Below are positions 32,291-43,835 of a stretch of DNA of 64,000 nt, piece after piece. Source of the stretch: Prionace glauca (taxonomy: Eukaryota; Chordata; Chondrichthyes; Carcharhiniformes; Carcharhinidae); NCBI GenBank assembly GCA_037974335.1, contig CM075761.1, positions 12,327,543-12,391,542 on the forward strand. The letters run 5' to 3'. The notes under the pieces were generated by a model. It ran no database searches and was not told the origin of the DNA. It worked only from the letters and a program-made list of their open reading frames with translations. The position numbers and the translations under genes were made by a program. Every line of letters starts with the position of its first letter. The first letter of the stretch is position 1.

Positions 32291-32754
32291 TAAAAATCAA
32301 TCACTGAATGTATGGATCGAAAGCAGTCATTGATAGAGGAAATGTATCCATTCTATGAACAATACTATATTAACTGCCCATGTGTGTACAAGTCTGATTG
32401 TAACGACATGTTAAACTTCGGATCTCCATGATCTGTCTGCTCAAATATAACGATGTGTTAAATAACTAATCCCCGGACTATCTGAACAGTATAAAAATCA
32501 TCAACTGCTATTGTCCATTTGAGAAGGTGGTTGCCAAGTGGAGTACTAGTGCTTTCTCCTGAAGCTTCGTACCCCCAAAAAAATCCGTATTCTGGATACC
32601 TCCAGTCTGAGCCCAGTGATAAATTTCCCACAATAATGCAAATGGAGATTTCCGCCTATCGCCTGGAGGTTCATGATTGCCAATCCAAAAATTGATCCTA
32701 ACTTCCTATTGGGTACAGGATTGAGTTAATATTTCGGTTAATATGTGACAAGGG
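32291..32754. other. No recognised feature
   Basis: Single-copy sequence; I looked here for the leader exon of gene 1 on the minus strand and found no convincing candidate. Confidence 0.35.
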
Positions 32755-32910
32755 AGCTGGAGGGGCAGAAGAGGAGAGATATTATGGGGGTACCATAAGC
32801 ATAGACATGGGTCAAGGGTGGAGAAGGAAAAATATATCGTTAAATTGGCGGTGCGGGCTCGTTGGGCCGAAGGGCCTGTTTCCCGTGCTGTGTTGTTCTT
32901 TGTTCTTTAT
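32755..32910 (+). mobile_element. 3' tail of the composite (type F) family
   Basis: 'gtcaagggtggagaaggaaaa', then GGGCCGAAGGGCCTGTTTCC and TGTTGTTCTTTGTTCTTT, as in the copies at 24920 and 43770. Confidence 0.65.
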
Positions 32911-33080
32911 ATATAAAGAGAGCAAGAGTATTGGAGAAAAGAGACCACACACAAAAAAGAAAAAAGTGAAATAAATCAAAAGAGAGATAAAAGAGCACAG
33001 TAGAGAGAGAGAGAGAGCAACAGAGAGGAGGACCCAAGAGACTTAAAAGAAAAGAAAGAATGAAAATATAAGGAAAGGAG
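32911..33080. repeat. Purine-rich low-complexity tract
   Basis: AGAGAG and AAAAGAGA units follow directly on the LINE tail. Confidence 0.7.
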
Positions 33081-33433
33081 AGAGGTGGAAGGAAAGTTAC
33101 TTTCATAGCGAAATACTTCTACAAGTGCAGTCCTCTTGTATTGCAAAAAAAAATGCAGTGAAGAATTTTTCACCAGCAAAATCCCACAAAAGTAATGTGA
33201 GAACATCAGAAATTGAAGTTCTTTTTGATGGGAGGATTGAACTCAGGATAAGAAAACAACTGCATGACCTGTGTATAATCGTGGTGAGGAGATATGAACG
33301 TTTGTTTATTGCATTTGACGTTTTCATTATTCATTTCTTAAACATAACACTATTGCGACAGATTATAGCAATGTGATCTGCCACATACCTAACTTTCCCG
33401 GTGATCTGAGCCGGTTTGTCTCCCATGCTCTAA
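33081..33433. other. No recognised feature
   Basis: Single-copy sequence without coding or repeat signal that I can support. Confidence 0.35.
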
Positions 33434-34970
33434 GTTATAGAGTCATAGAGGTTTACAGCATGAAAACTGGCACTTCGGTCCAAATTGTCCATGCCACCCT
33501 TTCTTTCAGGCACCTAAACGAATCTCAGTTGCCCTCATTTGGCCAATATTCCTCCATACCCATCTCACCCATGTAACTGTCCAATTGTTTTTTAAAAGAC
33601 AATATTGTACCCACCTCTTACTACTGCCTCTGGGAGCTTGTTGCAGACACTCACCAACCTCTTTGTGAATAGATGACCCCTCTGGACACTTTTGTATCTC
33701 TCCCCTCTCAGCCTAAAACAAAACCCTTTCGTTTTAGACTCCCTTTCCTTTGGGAAAATATGTTGACTGTCAATTTGATCTGTGCCCTTCATTATTTTAT
33801 AGACCTCTGTAAGATCACACCTCTGTAAGATAAACCTTTTATAAACCTCTGTAAACCTCAGTCTTCTCCACTCCAGAGAAAAGAAAGTTTCAGCCTATCC
33901 ACCCTCTCCTAAGAAACTCAAACCATCAAGTCCTGGTAACATCCTAGTAATTTTTTTTCTGCACTCCTTCTGGTTTAATAGCATCCTTTCTATAATAGGG
34001 TGACCAGAACTGTACACAGTATTCCAAGTGTGGCCTTCCCAATGTCTTGTCCAACTTCAACAAGACGTCCCAATTCCTATATTCTGACCGATGAAACCAA
34101 GCATGCCGAATGCCTTCTTCACCACTCTGTCCATCTGTGTCTCCACTTTCAAGGAGCTATGAACATGTACTCCTAGATTTCCTTGATCTGTAACCCTCCC
34201 CAACGCCATACCATTAATTGAATGAGTCCTCCCCTGGTCCAATCTATTAAAACGCGACACCTCGTATTTATCTAAATTAAACTCCATCTGCCATTCATCA
34301 GCCCACTGGCCCAATTGATCAAGATCCTGTTGCAATCGGAGATAACTTTCTTCACTCTCCACTATGCCAGCAATCTTAGTGTCATCTGAAAACTTACTAA
34401 CCATGCCTCCTATATTCTCATCCAAATCATTAATGTAATTGACAAACAACATGAAAACAGCACTGATCCCGGAGGCACACCGCTGGTCACAGGCCTTCAG
34501 TTTGAAAAACAACTTTCTACAACCACCCTTTGGCTTCTGGCAAGAAAACAATTGAACATCCATTTGTTAGTTTACCCTGGAAATTTGTGAAATTTAACTT
34601 TATACAATAACCTACCGTGCGGTACCTTGTCAAAAGCCTTTCTAAAGACTATGTAGACAATATCAACTGCACTGCCCTCATCGACCTTTTCATTGTCCCT
34701 TCAACAAGCTCATCCAAATTTGTGAGACTTTATTTTCCACTCACAAAGCCATGCTGACTGTCTCTAATTAGACCTTGTCTCTTTAAATGCTTGTGGACCC
34801 CGTCTGTCAAAATACCTTCCATCAACTTACGCACCACAGATGTGAGGCTCACTGGCCTGTAGTCCCCAAACTTTTCCCTGCAACCCTTTTTAATCAAAGA
34901 CACAGCATTTGCCACTCTCCACTCTTCAGGAACTTCACCCGTGACTATCGATGATTCAAATGCATTTGAA
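33434..34970 (-). mobile_element. CR1-D LINE copy, 1.5 kb
   Basis: It runs from the D tail (AGAGTCATAGAGGTTTACAG on plus) through the C-terminal domain, the RT (NYINDLDENIGGMVSKFSDDTKI near 34440; the FADD position reads FSDD) and up to the RDSQHGFVSGK and DYRPVSLTSVVRKLMEGIL region at 34910. Several frame breaks and stops make it non-coding. Confidence 0.9.
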
Positions 34971-35725
34971 AGAAAAACCCAATCTCACCTGGAAGGAGGT
35001 GGAAGAGGGCACCCAGAGTCAGGAAACCCATAATCGGGCCCGTGGCGTGAGCTTCAAACCTGACTCTTGTCTGTATGGTTCTAAATCCAGAGACGGAATG
35101 ATGTGAAGTTTTGAAATACCCAAATGCAGAAACTCGATACTGCACTGAGAAGAACGGAGCTGAGTGGAAACTTCAGCACACTACAAACAGCCTCGGTGAG
35201 CTTCCTGTTTCCATGTGGACCGCCCACGCACATATCCGTCTGCAAACTGTAACAGGGTCGCAACTGATTCTCTGCATGCCTGAAATGTTTGCTGCTACCT
35301 CATCTGAAAGATAAGTTGCATAAAACTCAGTTTAACAACCTTTATCACTTGTGTTCTCAGTGTAGGCAGATCACTGAAAGTCCAAAAGGCAATCATGTAT
35401 ACACACTTACTGATGCCAAGAACAATCTGCCAGACAGCAAAATCAGTACTTCTTCATTCAATAATTATTTTCCTTCCAACTTCTGTTCCCCATCATTCTC
35501 CTCCCGCTTTTTTGGATTTGCTCCTGTTCCACATTCTGTCCTCACTAGATCGGCAGTCCTATTTCCTCGAAGATGATTGAATCATGTGTTTCTCTGAAGA
35601 TTTGAGTGCAAATCGCTTGGTTTCTGTTGAGTGGAAAGGCTGTACATCTTCCAAGTGGATCTGTTTTGAGATAGTCTGTTTTGGGAGAGACAGTCTTTCT
35701 GCTTTCCACATTCACATGCAGCTGA
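34971..35725. other. No recognised feature
   Basis: About 750 bases of single-copy sequence; no domain or splice pattern supported. Confidence 0.35.
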
Positions 35726-36050
35726 GTTAAGAACATAAGAAATAGGAGCAGGAGTAGGCCATCCAGCCCCTCGAGCCTGCCCCGCCACTCAGTAAGATCA
35801 TGGCTGATCTGTCGTGGCTCAGTTCCACATTCCCGCCCTCTCCCCATAACCCTTAATCCCCTCTCTTATCAAAAACCCATCAACCCGCGTCTTAAAAATA
35901 TTTAGCGAGGCAGCCTCCACCACTTCAACGGGCAGAGAATTCCAGAGATTCACCACCCTTTGAGTGAAGCAGTTCCCCCTCAACTCCGTTCTAAACCGCA
36001 CCCCCCCCCCCCCCCCAATTTATCCTGAGGCTGTGCGCTCTAGCCCTAAA
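35726..36050 (-). mobile_element. CR1-B LINE 3' fragment with a poly-C run
   Basis: The minus strand encodes RVVNLWNSLPVEVVEAASLNIFKTRVDGFLIREGIKGYG followed by the B tail. A run of C at 36001-36016 (G on the sense strand) sits where other copies have a shorter G run. Confidence 0.88.
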
Positions 36051-36194
36051 ACCCCTCTTGTTCTCCCGAAAAATCTCAATACAATCTTTCCCTAACACGC
36101 CATGGTTGGAGTAATTCTGATAATTCTGAGTGCTTTGCTTGTTCACTGCATTGGAAATGGCTTTTCCTATTTTTGTTTATTATTTATCCTTGGG

Positions 36195-36590
36195 GCATAG
36201 GAGTTTCCGACTGGCCAGAATTAATTTTCCATCGATAATTGCCCTGGAGAAGGTGATTGTGACTATTGAAAATCTTGCTGCGCTATTCCAGAGGGTCAGT
36301 GAGAATTAGACATTTTGTTGTGTACCTGATGTCACAGGTAGGTCAGATGAGGTAAGGACGGCAGCTTTTCTTCCCAAAGGGACATTAGTGAACCAAGTGA
36401 GTTTTCCTTGACAATAGACAATGATTTCATGATCATCAATCGATTCTTATTTCCAGATTTTGTTGTTTGCATTCAAATTCCGTCATCTGCTGTGGCGGCA
36501 TTTAGAAATGGGTCCCCAGAATATGAGCTGAGTTTCTGTATTAATAGGAAATCATATGATACCGCTGGAATTATCCAGGAAAAACCTTGC
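36195..36590 (-). mobile_element. Unnamed tRNA-like SINE or Rex1-linked repeat, degenerate
   Basis: 'ttccgactggccagaattaattttcc...cctggagaaggtg' resembles the Rex1-like 3' end in minus orientation. Further right, 'gtaaggacggcagcttttcttcccaaagggacattagtgaacc' and 'ggtccccagaatatgagctg' resemble a shark repeat ending in a tRNA-like promoter. Both parts are heavily decayed. Confidence 0.45.
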
Positions 36591-36689
36591 TGCATCTACC
36601 CTGTCGAAGTCCTTTTAGAATTTTATAATACTCCATTTGAAATAACTGGATGGAATAGCGAGAGGCATGATGGTTTTATGTAAGGAAGG

Positions 36690-37925
36690 TCGCGCCTCAC
36701 TATCATGATCGAGTTTTTCTAGCAAGTTCCAAAGATGAGGGTAGGACAGTGCATGTTGTGTACGTGGACTTCAGTAAGGCCTTTGACAAGGTCTGTCATG
36801 TTAGACTGGTGCAAAAGGTGAAGCCACATGGAATCAGGTGTGAGTTGGCAAGGTGGATACAAAACTGGCTCCGCCATAGATGTGGGTATGCCGGCATAGA
36901 AGGCAGCGGGTAGCAGTATAAGGGTGAATTTCTGAATAGAGGGTTGTGGGGTTCCTCAGGGATTTAGGGACCTAAATGATTTCGAGGAAAATGTAATTGG
37001 TTTGATTAGAATGTTTGTGGATGATACAAAGGTTGGTGGATTTACGGATAGCGATGAGGACCATCTGAGGATGCAGCAGGATATAGATCAGTTCGAGACT
37101 TGGGCGGAGAGATGGTAGATGGAGTTTAATCCGGAGAAATATGAGGTAATGCATTTTGGAAGATCTAATACAGATAGGAAATGTACAGTAAACGGCAGAA
37201 AACTTAGGAGTATTGATAGGCAGAGTGATCTGGGTGTCGAGGTACACAGGTCACTGAAAGTGGCAAAGCAGGCGGAGAAGGTAGTTAAGAAGGCATCAGG
37301 CTTGCTTGCCTTCATCGGCCAGGGCATTGAGTTTGAAAATTGGCAAGTCATGTTGCAGCTTTATAAAAACATGTGTGGGCCACACAACAGAAGGATGTGG
37401 AGGCTTTGGAAAGGGTACAGAAAAGATTTACCAGGATGTTGCCTGGAATGGACAGCGTAAGCTATGGGGAGAGTTTGGAGAAACTTGATTTGTTATCACT
37501 AGAACGACAGAAGTTGACGGGCGACCTGACAGAAGTCTACAAGATATTGCAGGGCATGGACAGAGTGGATAATCAGAAGCTTTTTCCCGAGGTAGGAAAC
37601 TCAATTACTGGGGATGGGGGTGGGGGGTGGGGGGGCATAGGTTTCAGCTGCGAGGGGCAACATTAAATGAGATTTGGGAGGCAAGTTTTTACACAGAGGG
37701 TGGTGGATGCTTTGATCATTCTGCCGAATGTGGTAGTGGAAGCAGAGGGAATAGTAAATTTTCAGGGCCGTCTTGACAATACATGAATAGGATTGGAATC
37801 GAGGGTTCCAGCCCCCAGAAGGGTAGCGGGTTTTACTTCAGGTGGGCGGAATGGCTTGTGCAGATCATGCCCCAAGGGCCTGTTCCTGTGCTGTAATTTT
37901 ACTTCTTTGTTCATTGTTCTATGAG
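36690..37925 (+). mobile_element. CR1-E LINE copy, RT to 3' end
   Basis: It encodes VYVDFSKAFDKV near 36760, then the FADD-equivalent region near 37010, MEFNPEKYEVMHFGRSNTDRKCTVNGRKLRSIDRQSDLGVEVHRSLKVAKQAEKVVKKASGLLAFIGQGIEF to 37340, and LEGVQ-type C-terminal codons to 37600. The tail 'caagggcctgttcctgtgctg' ends at 37925. It has frame breaks and stops. Confidence 0.85.
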
Positions 37926-38015
37926 ATTCCTCCTCATTTGTCGGAACTCCAGCGAAAACAATCCTAACTCAGCCTTGCTCTCCTCACAGCTCAGTCCCGC
38001 CATCCCAGGATTCTG
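37926..38015 (-). mobile_element. Short CR1 C-terminal fragment
   Basis: 'gagattcctcctcatttgtcggaactcc' and 'ctctcctcacagctcag' are the complement of CR1 C-terminal codons. It abuts the preceding element head to tail in opposite orientation. Confidence 0.5.
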
Positions 38016-38290
38016 TGAAGAGGGAGTATAGAGTGAGAGGTACGAGTTTAGGGTTAAGGACTTTGAGTATATTCTTCGAGGAGAAGTTTAGAGTTACGGG
38101 GCAACTTTATTTGGAAAGACTCACAGTAAGAAGGGAGCGTTTATAGTTCTGCAGCCTTCAGAGTTTGAGTGACCAGTTTGAAGTGAGACGGTGAGTTTAC
38201 AGTGTGAAAGAATGTTTCCATTTAGTGGTGGAGTTCAGATTTGGGTTAATTTAGAGCCAGAGATTGTGTTCAGAAACTGAGGGAAGTTTC

Positions 38291-39420
38291 TAAGAACATA
38301 AGAAATAGGAGGAGGAGTAGGCCATCTAGCCCCTCGAGCCTGCCCCGCCATTCAATAAGATCATGGTTGATCTGTCGTGGCTCAGTTCCACATTCCGGCC
38401 CTCTCCCCATTACCCTTAATCCCTTCTCTTATCAAAAACCCATCAACCCGCGTCTTAAAAATATTCAGCGAGGCAGCCTCCACCACATCAACGGGCAGAG
38501 AATTCCAGAGATTCACCACCCTTTGCGTGAAAAAGTTCCTCCTCAACTCCGTTCTAAACCGCCATCCCCCCTTTATCTTGAGGCTGTGCCCTCTAGTCCT
38601 ACTTTCCTTTCTGAGCGGGAAGAGCCTCTCCACCTCTATCCTATCCATCCCATTCATCATCTTATACGTCTCAATGAGATCTCCGCTCAGTCTTCTCAAC
38701 TCTAACGAGTACAAGCCTAGTTTATTCAGCCTCTCCTCATAGTTCAACCCCCTCAACTCCGGTATCAGCCTAGTAAACCTCCTCTGCACTCCCTCCAAGG
38801 CCAAAATATCCTTGCGTAAGTGCGGCGACCAAAACTGCACATAGTACTCCAGCTGCAGCCTCACCAATGCCCTATACAGCTGCAGCAAGACCTCCCTACT
38901 TTTATATTCAATCCTCCTCGCTATGAAGGCCAGCATCCCATTCGCCTTCCTGACCACCTGCTGCACCTGCAGGCTGGGTTTTTGCGACTAATGCACAAGG
39001 ACCCCGAGGTCCCTCTGCACCGTCGCCTGCTGCAGTTTTTCACCATGTAAGTAATAGTCCTTCCTACCATTCCTCCTACCAAAGTGGACCATCTCACACT
39101 TGCCAACATTAAATTCCATTTGCCAGTTCCTGGCCCATTCGCCCAGCCTATCTAGATCCTTCTGCAGACTCTCCACACCCTCCGCACAATTTGCCGTTCC
39201 ACCAATCTTGGTGTCATCTGCAAACTTCGACACCCTGCACTCGGTTCCCTCCTCCAGATCACCTATATAAATGGTGAATATCTTCGGCCCCAGCACCGAC
39301 CCCTGGGGCACTCCACTTGTCACCAACCGTCAATCTGAATAGCACCCATTGACCCCAACTCTCTGCCTCCTTTTTGACAACCAATCCCCTATCCATGCTA
39401 ATGTTTGGGAAGAATTTAAA
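38291..39420 (-). mobile_element. CR1-B LINE 3' copy, 1.1 kb
   Basis: The minus strand carries [44 protein letters not shown] near 39300 to 39190, MEFNVGKCEMVHFGRRN, then QQVVRKANGMLAFIARRIEYKSREVLLQLYRALVRLQLEYYVQFWSPHLRKD and a long open end to 38382, and the B tail at 38291. The catalytic FADD is intact, but frames are broken near 38990 and 39330. Confidence 0.92.
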
Positions 39421-39527
39421 GCTAAAGTATGAGCATTGTGTTGGGAGTGGTTTAGCATCAAAGGGGATTTCAGACTAAGGTGGTGTGTTATTTCATTAGC
39501 AGTGGAGTTATCGACACAGACTTTTAC

Positions 39528-39708
39528 AGTCGCTGAATCGAAGAGGTTTACAGAATGGAAGCAGGCTCTTCGGCCCACTTGTCCATGCCGCCCTTTTTAA
39601 ACACTGAACCAATCCCATATGCCCAGGTTTGGTCAATCTCCTTCGATAGCTCCAACACATGTAACTGTTCTAAACGTTTTAAAAAAGGCAATTGTATTTT
39701 GCAGCCGC
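39528..39708 (-). mobile_element. CR1-D 3' fragment
   Basis: 'gaagaggtttacagaatggaagcaggctcttcggcccacttgtccatgccg' is the complement of the D tail; the copy is cut at about 180 bases. Confidence 0.75.
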
Positions 39709-39854
39709 CTTAATATGGGTGAAAATTACATTCAGTTATTTGCGAGGAGTGGTTCTGGTTTTTCAACATAAGGAAGGGGCTAATTGTACTAAAAAACGTG
39801 TGGCGGTAGGGGCTGGGACGGATTATGGTCCGGCCAAATGGCCTCATTCTGCAA

Positions 39855-40720
39855 AGAAAGAACAAAGAACAACACAGCACAGGAAACAGGCTCTTCTGCC
39901 CAACAAGCCCGCGCCGCCATTTTAACATTGTGAGTTCCCTCTTCTACCTATGATTTTTGTCTACGCCTATTGGACTCCACAATAAAGGAACCATAACCAG
40001 ATTGAGGGACGCCTAATTTAGGTACAATTTGTTGACACCAATCAGCCTAAGAGCACGTTTTTGGGGTGTGGGAGGAAACCGGAGCACCCGGAGAAAACCC
40101 ACGCAAGCACGGGGAGAATGTGCAAACTCCCCTCAGACACCGGCCCAAATCCATGCGTCTGCACAGCAATCAGCGATAGTCACTGAGCTGTCGTGTTGCC
40201 CATCAGCTGGTCCAGTTTAAGCGTACACTAACGACATGAAGCACTCGGCAACTCTCGAAGCAACATCCAAGAGCAGCCCTCGCACGACCGACCGCGTGTA
40301 TGTCCCTTGTTGAACAACAAGGCGGACGGAATCACCTGTGGATTTAAAAAAATACATCAATAAACATGTACAACTTAAACAGACAATCACGGAATCTCCA
40401 GAGGCTCAAACGTAAGACAAGTGAGCGATAAAAAATGTTGGACTGTCCACAGGAATCAATTGATTCGCAGGAACGTACTATGGTTCTTGACCTTTATTTA
40501 GAACATTCTCCTGTATCCCTCCATCTCTCGTCCGCTCATGTGCCTATCTAAGTAAGCCTGAAACAACTCTAGCGTGCCTGCCTCCACCACCCTACTTGGC
40601 AGTGCATTCCAGGCTCTCACAACCCTCTGTGTGAAAAACCTCCCTCTAGCATCCGAATTATCTAGCACCTCGCCCCTCTCATCCTAAGCCCGTAGTCCCT
40701 CGTAATTTTCGTATGTACTG
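39855..40720 (-). mobile_element. Composite LINE-SINE element (type F), copy 1, divergent
   Basis: Sense is the minus strand. It starts at 40720 in CR1-like terminal codons, passes a CR1-type 3' untranslated part to about 40480 and a spacer with ATCCACAGG near 40340. A SINE-like body follows with a decayed tRNA head (40180-40130) and the conserved TCCTCCCACACCCCAAA core. The tail GGGC..GAAGAGCCTGTTTCC ends in TTGTTCTTTGTTCTTTC at 39855. The same order of parts occurs at 41294-41911 and 42770-43770. Confidence 0.75.
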
Positions 40721-40874
40721 TAGAGATTCGATGATAAGAACAGTGGTGGGAATATGAGGGCTGAGCTGGCTATAGTGTGTGGGCAAGGGATAGCTCAATA
40801 ATGATGTAATGGCAAACATTTTTTTTCTGTAGAACATGGGCGTCTCACGTTGATGTGCACATGTTGCCCTAGTT

Positions 40875-42515
40875 GTCATAAACTCACAGACTTATAGACT
40901 TATAGAGGTTTACAGCATGGAAACAGGCCCTTCGGCCCAACTTGTCCATGGTGTTCTTATTTTTTAAACCCCTAAACTAATCCTAATTGCCCACATTTTG
41001 CCCATTTCCCTCTATACCCATCGCACCTATGTGTTTTAAAAGATGAAATTGTACCCACCGCTACTCCTACCTCTGGCAGCTTGTTCCAACCACTCACCAT
41101 CCTCTGTGTGAAAAAAAAATGACCCTCTTGATACTTTTGTATCTCTCCCCTCTCACCTTAAACATATGCCCTCAAATTTTAGACTCGCCTACCTTTTGGA
41201 AACAATATTGACTATCGATATTGTCTATGTCCCTCATTATTTTATAGACCTCTATAAGGACACCCCTCAGCCTCGCACACTCCAGAGAAAAAGTCAAAGA
41301 ACAAAGAACAAAATCAGCCCAGGAAACAGACCCTCGGCCCAACGAGCCCATGCTACTATCTCAACACCACCTCTCTACCCATGACCCCTATCTAATGTTT
41401 TATGGCCATCCAGATAGAGGGAAAACTGATTTAGGGACAACTTATTTCTGTCAATCAGCCAAACAGCACATCTTTGGGGTGTGGGCGGAAACCGAAGCAC
41501 CCGGAGAAAGCCCACGCAAGCACGGGGAGAATGCGCAAACTCCCACAGACACCGACCCAAATCCATGTGTCTGCACAGCAATCAGCGATAGTCACTGAGC
41601 TGTCGTCTTGCCCAGTATCTTGTCCAGTTCAGGCACACACTAACGACATGGCCAATCTTGAACAACCAAGAGAAGCCCCGGTACGACCCATCGCGTGTCT
41701 GCCCCTCGTTGGACACGAGGTGGACCGACTTAAAACTTGTGAATGAAAAGAGAAAAACATTATTATCAAACTGTACCCATTTACATTTCTAGGGACGCAC
41801 CAATGCTAATGACCCTTATTTAAATGTTCTCCTATATCCACCCATCAACAACTCAGTCATGTGCCTGTCTAAGTTACTCTTAAAGGACTCTAGTGGTTTG
41901 CCTCCACCAGTCCCAGTCCATTCAGCCTCTCCCTATTACCCAATCCATCAAGTCCCGGTAGCATCATAGTAAACCTGTCCCAGTAGCATCTGCACTCTTT
42001 CTAGTTTAATAATATCCTTTCTATAATAGGGTGTCCAGAATTGCTCACAACATTCCAAGTGTGGTCTTACCAATGTCTTGTACAACTTCAAATAAGACGT
42101 CCCAACTCCTGTATTCAATGTTCTGACAGATGAAACCAAGCATGCCGAATGTCTTCTTCACCGCTCTGTCCATCTGTGACTCCACTTTCATGAACATGTA
42201 CCCCTAGATCTCTTTGTTCTGTAACTCTCCCCAACGCCGTACCATTAACTGAGTAAGTCCTGCCCTGGTTCAGTCGACCAAAATGCATTTATCTAAATTA
42301 AACTCCATCTGCCATTCGTCAGCCCACTGGCCCAATTGATCAAGATCCTGCTGCAATTGAAGATAACCCTCCTCACTGTCCCCCATGCCACCACCGTTGG
42401 TGCCATCTGCAAACGTACTAACCATGCCCCCTATATTTTCCTCTAAATCATTAATATAAATGATAAATAACAGTGGACCCAGCACTGATCCCTGAGGAAC
42501 ACCGCTGGTCACAGG
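40875..42515 (-). mobile_element. CR1-D LINE copy interrupted by a composite element
   Basis: Part one, 40875-41293, runs from the D tail into the C-terminal domain and breaks at 'ccagagaaaaagtc'. Part two resumes at 41912 ('tcccagtccattcagcctctccc') and continues to [36 protein letters not shown] near 42400-42510, where the FADD motif reads FADG, so the RT is inactive. Confidence 0.88.
41294..41911 (-). mobile_element. Composite LINE-SINE element (type F), copy 2, inserted as one unit
   Basis: Sense is the minus strand. CR1 terminal codons and 3' region (41911-41760) are followed by the linker ending in TTTCATTCACAAG near 41740, the SINE-like body (41720-41400), and the tail with TTTTGTTCTTTGTTCTTT at 41294. 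It lies within a CR1-D copy that is collinear on both sides; AGTC at both borders may be a short target duplication. The single insertion shows that CR1 part and SINE-like part moved together. Confidence 0.82.
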
Positions 42516-42769
42516 CCAAACAAATTCATTCGGCTCTGGGGTCTCAGGAAAACTGGAACAAGTAGATTTATTTCCCTAAAGTATAACAGTGAGACGGATG
42601 GGTATTACACATTTAAGTGATAATTTGAAAATGCGCTGAATTTTTACACACAGCTGACTAAGAAGCCATCCAAGGAACCGAACAAGAATTATGCGTCAAC
42701 TGGAATGGTTAAGGATAGTAGCAAACTTAAACAAAACAGCATATAATTGTGCAAAAGTAGATGTCAGCG
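42516..42769. other. No recognised feature
   Basis: Short single-copy spacer between two opposite LINE insertions. Confidence 0.3.
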
Positions 42770-43770
42770 TTGGTTGGGGCGGGGATGGTGGTACAGAACG
42801 TTGGTTAGGCCGCATTTGGAGTACTGCGTACAGTTCTGGTCGCCTTACTACCAGAAGGACGTGGAGACTCTGGAGAGAGTGCAGAGGAGGTTTACCAGGT
42901 TGTTGCCTGGTGTGGAAGGACTGGGGTATGAGGAGAGATTGAAGAAATTGGGGCTCTTTTCCCTTGAAAGACGCCGACTGAAGGGGGATCTAATAGAGGT
43001 ATATAAGATTATGAAGAGTATAGATAGAGTAAACAGAGGTAAGCTATTTCCTATAATAGAGTCACATAGGACAAGGGGCCATGGGTGCGGGGGGAGAGGT
43101 ACAACACAGATATCAGAGGGAGGTTTTTCACACAGAGGGTAGTGGGGGTATGGAATGCTCTGCCCAGTAAGGTGGTGGAGTCCTTTGAGAGTAACTTGGA
43201 CAGGCACATGACTGAGTTGGAGATTGGTGGATATAGGAGAACCTTTAAATAAGGGTCATTAGCATTGGGGTGTCCCTGGTAATGTAAATGGGTATAGTAT
43301 GATAATAATGTTTTTTCTCTTTTCATTCACAGGTTTTAAGTCGGTCCGCCTTGTTGTCCAACGAGGGGTATCCTCGCGATGGGTCGTACTGGGGCTGCTC
43401 TTGGTTGTTCGAGATTGGTGCTTCATGTCGTTAGTGTGTGCCTAAACTGGACAAGATACTGGGCAAGATGACAGCTCAGTGACTATCACTGATTGCTGTG
43501 CAGACACATGGATTTGGGCCGGTGTCTGTGGGAACTTGCGCATTCTCCCCGCGCTTGCGTGGGTTTTCTCCGGGTGCTCCGGTTTCCTCCCACACCCCAA
43601 AGATGTGCTGTTAGGCTGATTGGCAGGAATAAATTGTCCCTAAATCAGTTTCCCTCAACATTAGATAGTGGTCATAGGTAGAGAGGTGGTGTTGAGATGG
43701 CGGCGTGGTCTCGTTGGGCCGAGGGGCCTGTTTCCCAGGCTGATTTTGTTCTTTATTCTTTGTGGTGGTG
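42770..43770 (+). mobile_element. Composite LINE-SINE element (type F), copy 3, longest
   Basis: It encodes a CR1 C-terminal domain (RTLVRPHLEYCVQFWSPYYQKDVETLERVQRRFTRLLPGVEGLGYEERLKKLGLFSLERRRLKGDLIEVYKIMKS), then the terminal peptide and 3' region to about 43320. A linker with TTTCATTCACAGG leads into the SINE-like body (TCAGTGACTATCACTGATTG near 43480, TCCTCCCACACCCCAAAGAT near 43590) and the tail GGGCCGAGGGGCCTGTTTCC ending TTTGTTCTTTATTCTTT. The first ~25 codons are in a different frame from the rest. Confidence 0.85.
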
Positions 43771-43835
43771 GTGGTGGGGGGGGGGGGGGGGGGGGGGGGG
43801 AGGGGGGAGGTGGGGCGTGGTTGTGGTGGTGGAGC
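43761..43835. repeat. GGT/poly-G tract
   Basis: GTGGTGGTGGTGG passes into about 30 consecutive G, then GGGAGGTGGGG. It follows directly on the tail of the composite element and is a strong quadruplex candidate; its exact length may be affected by sequencing error. Confidence 0.9.
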
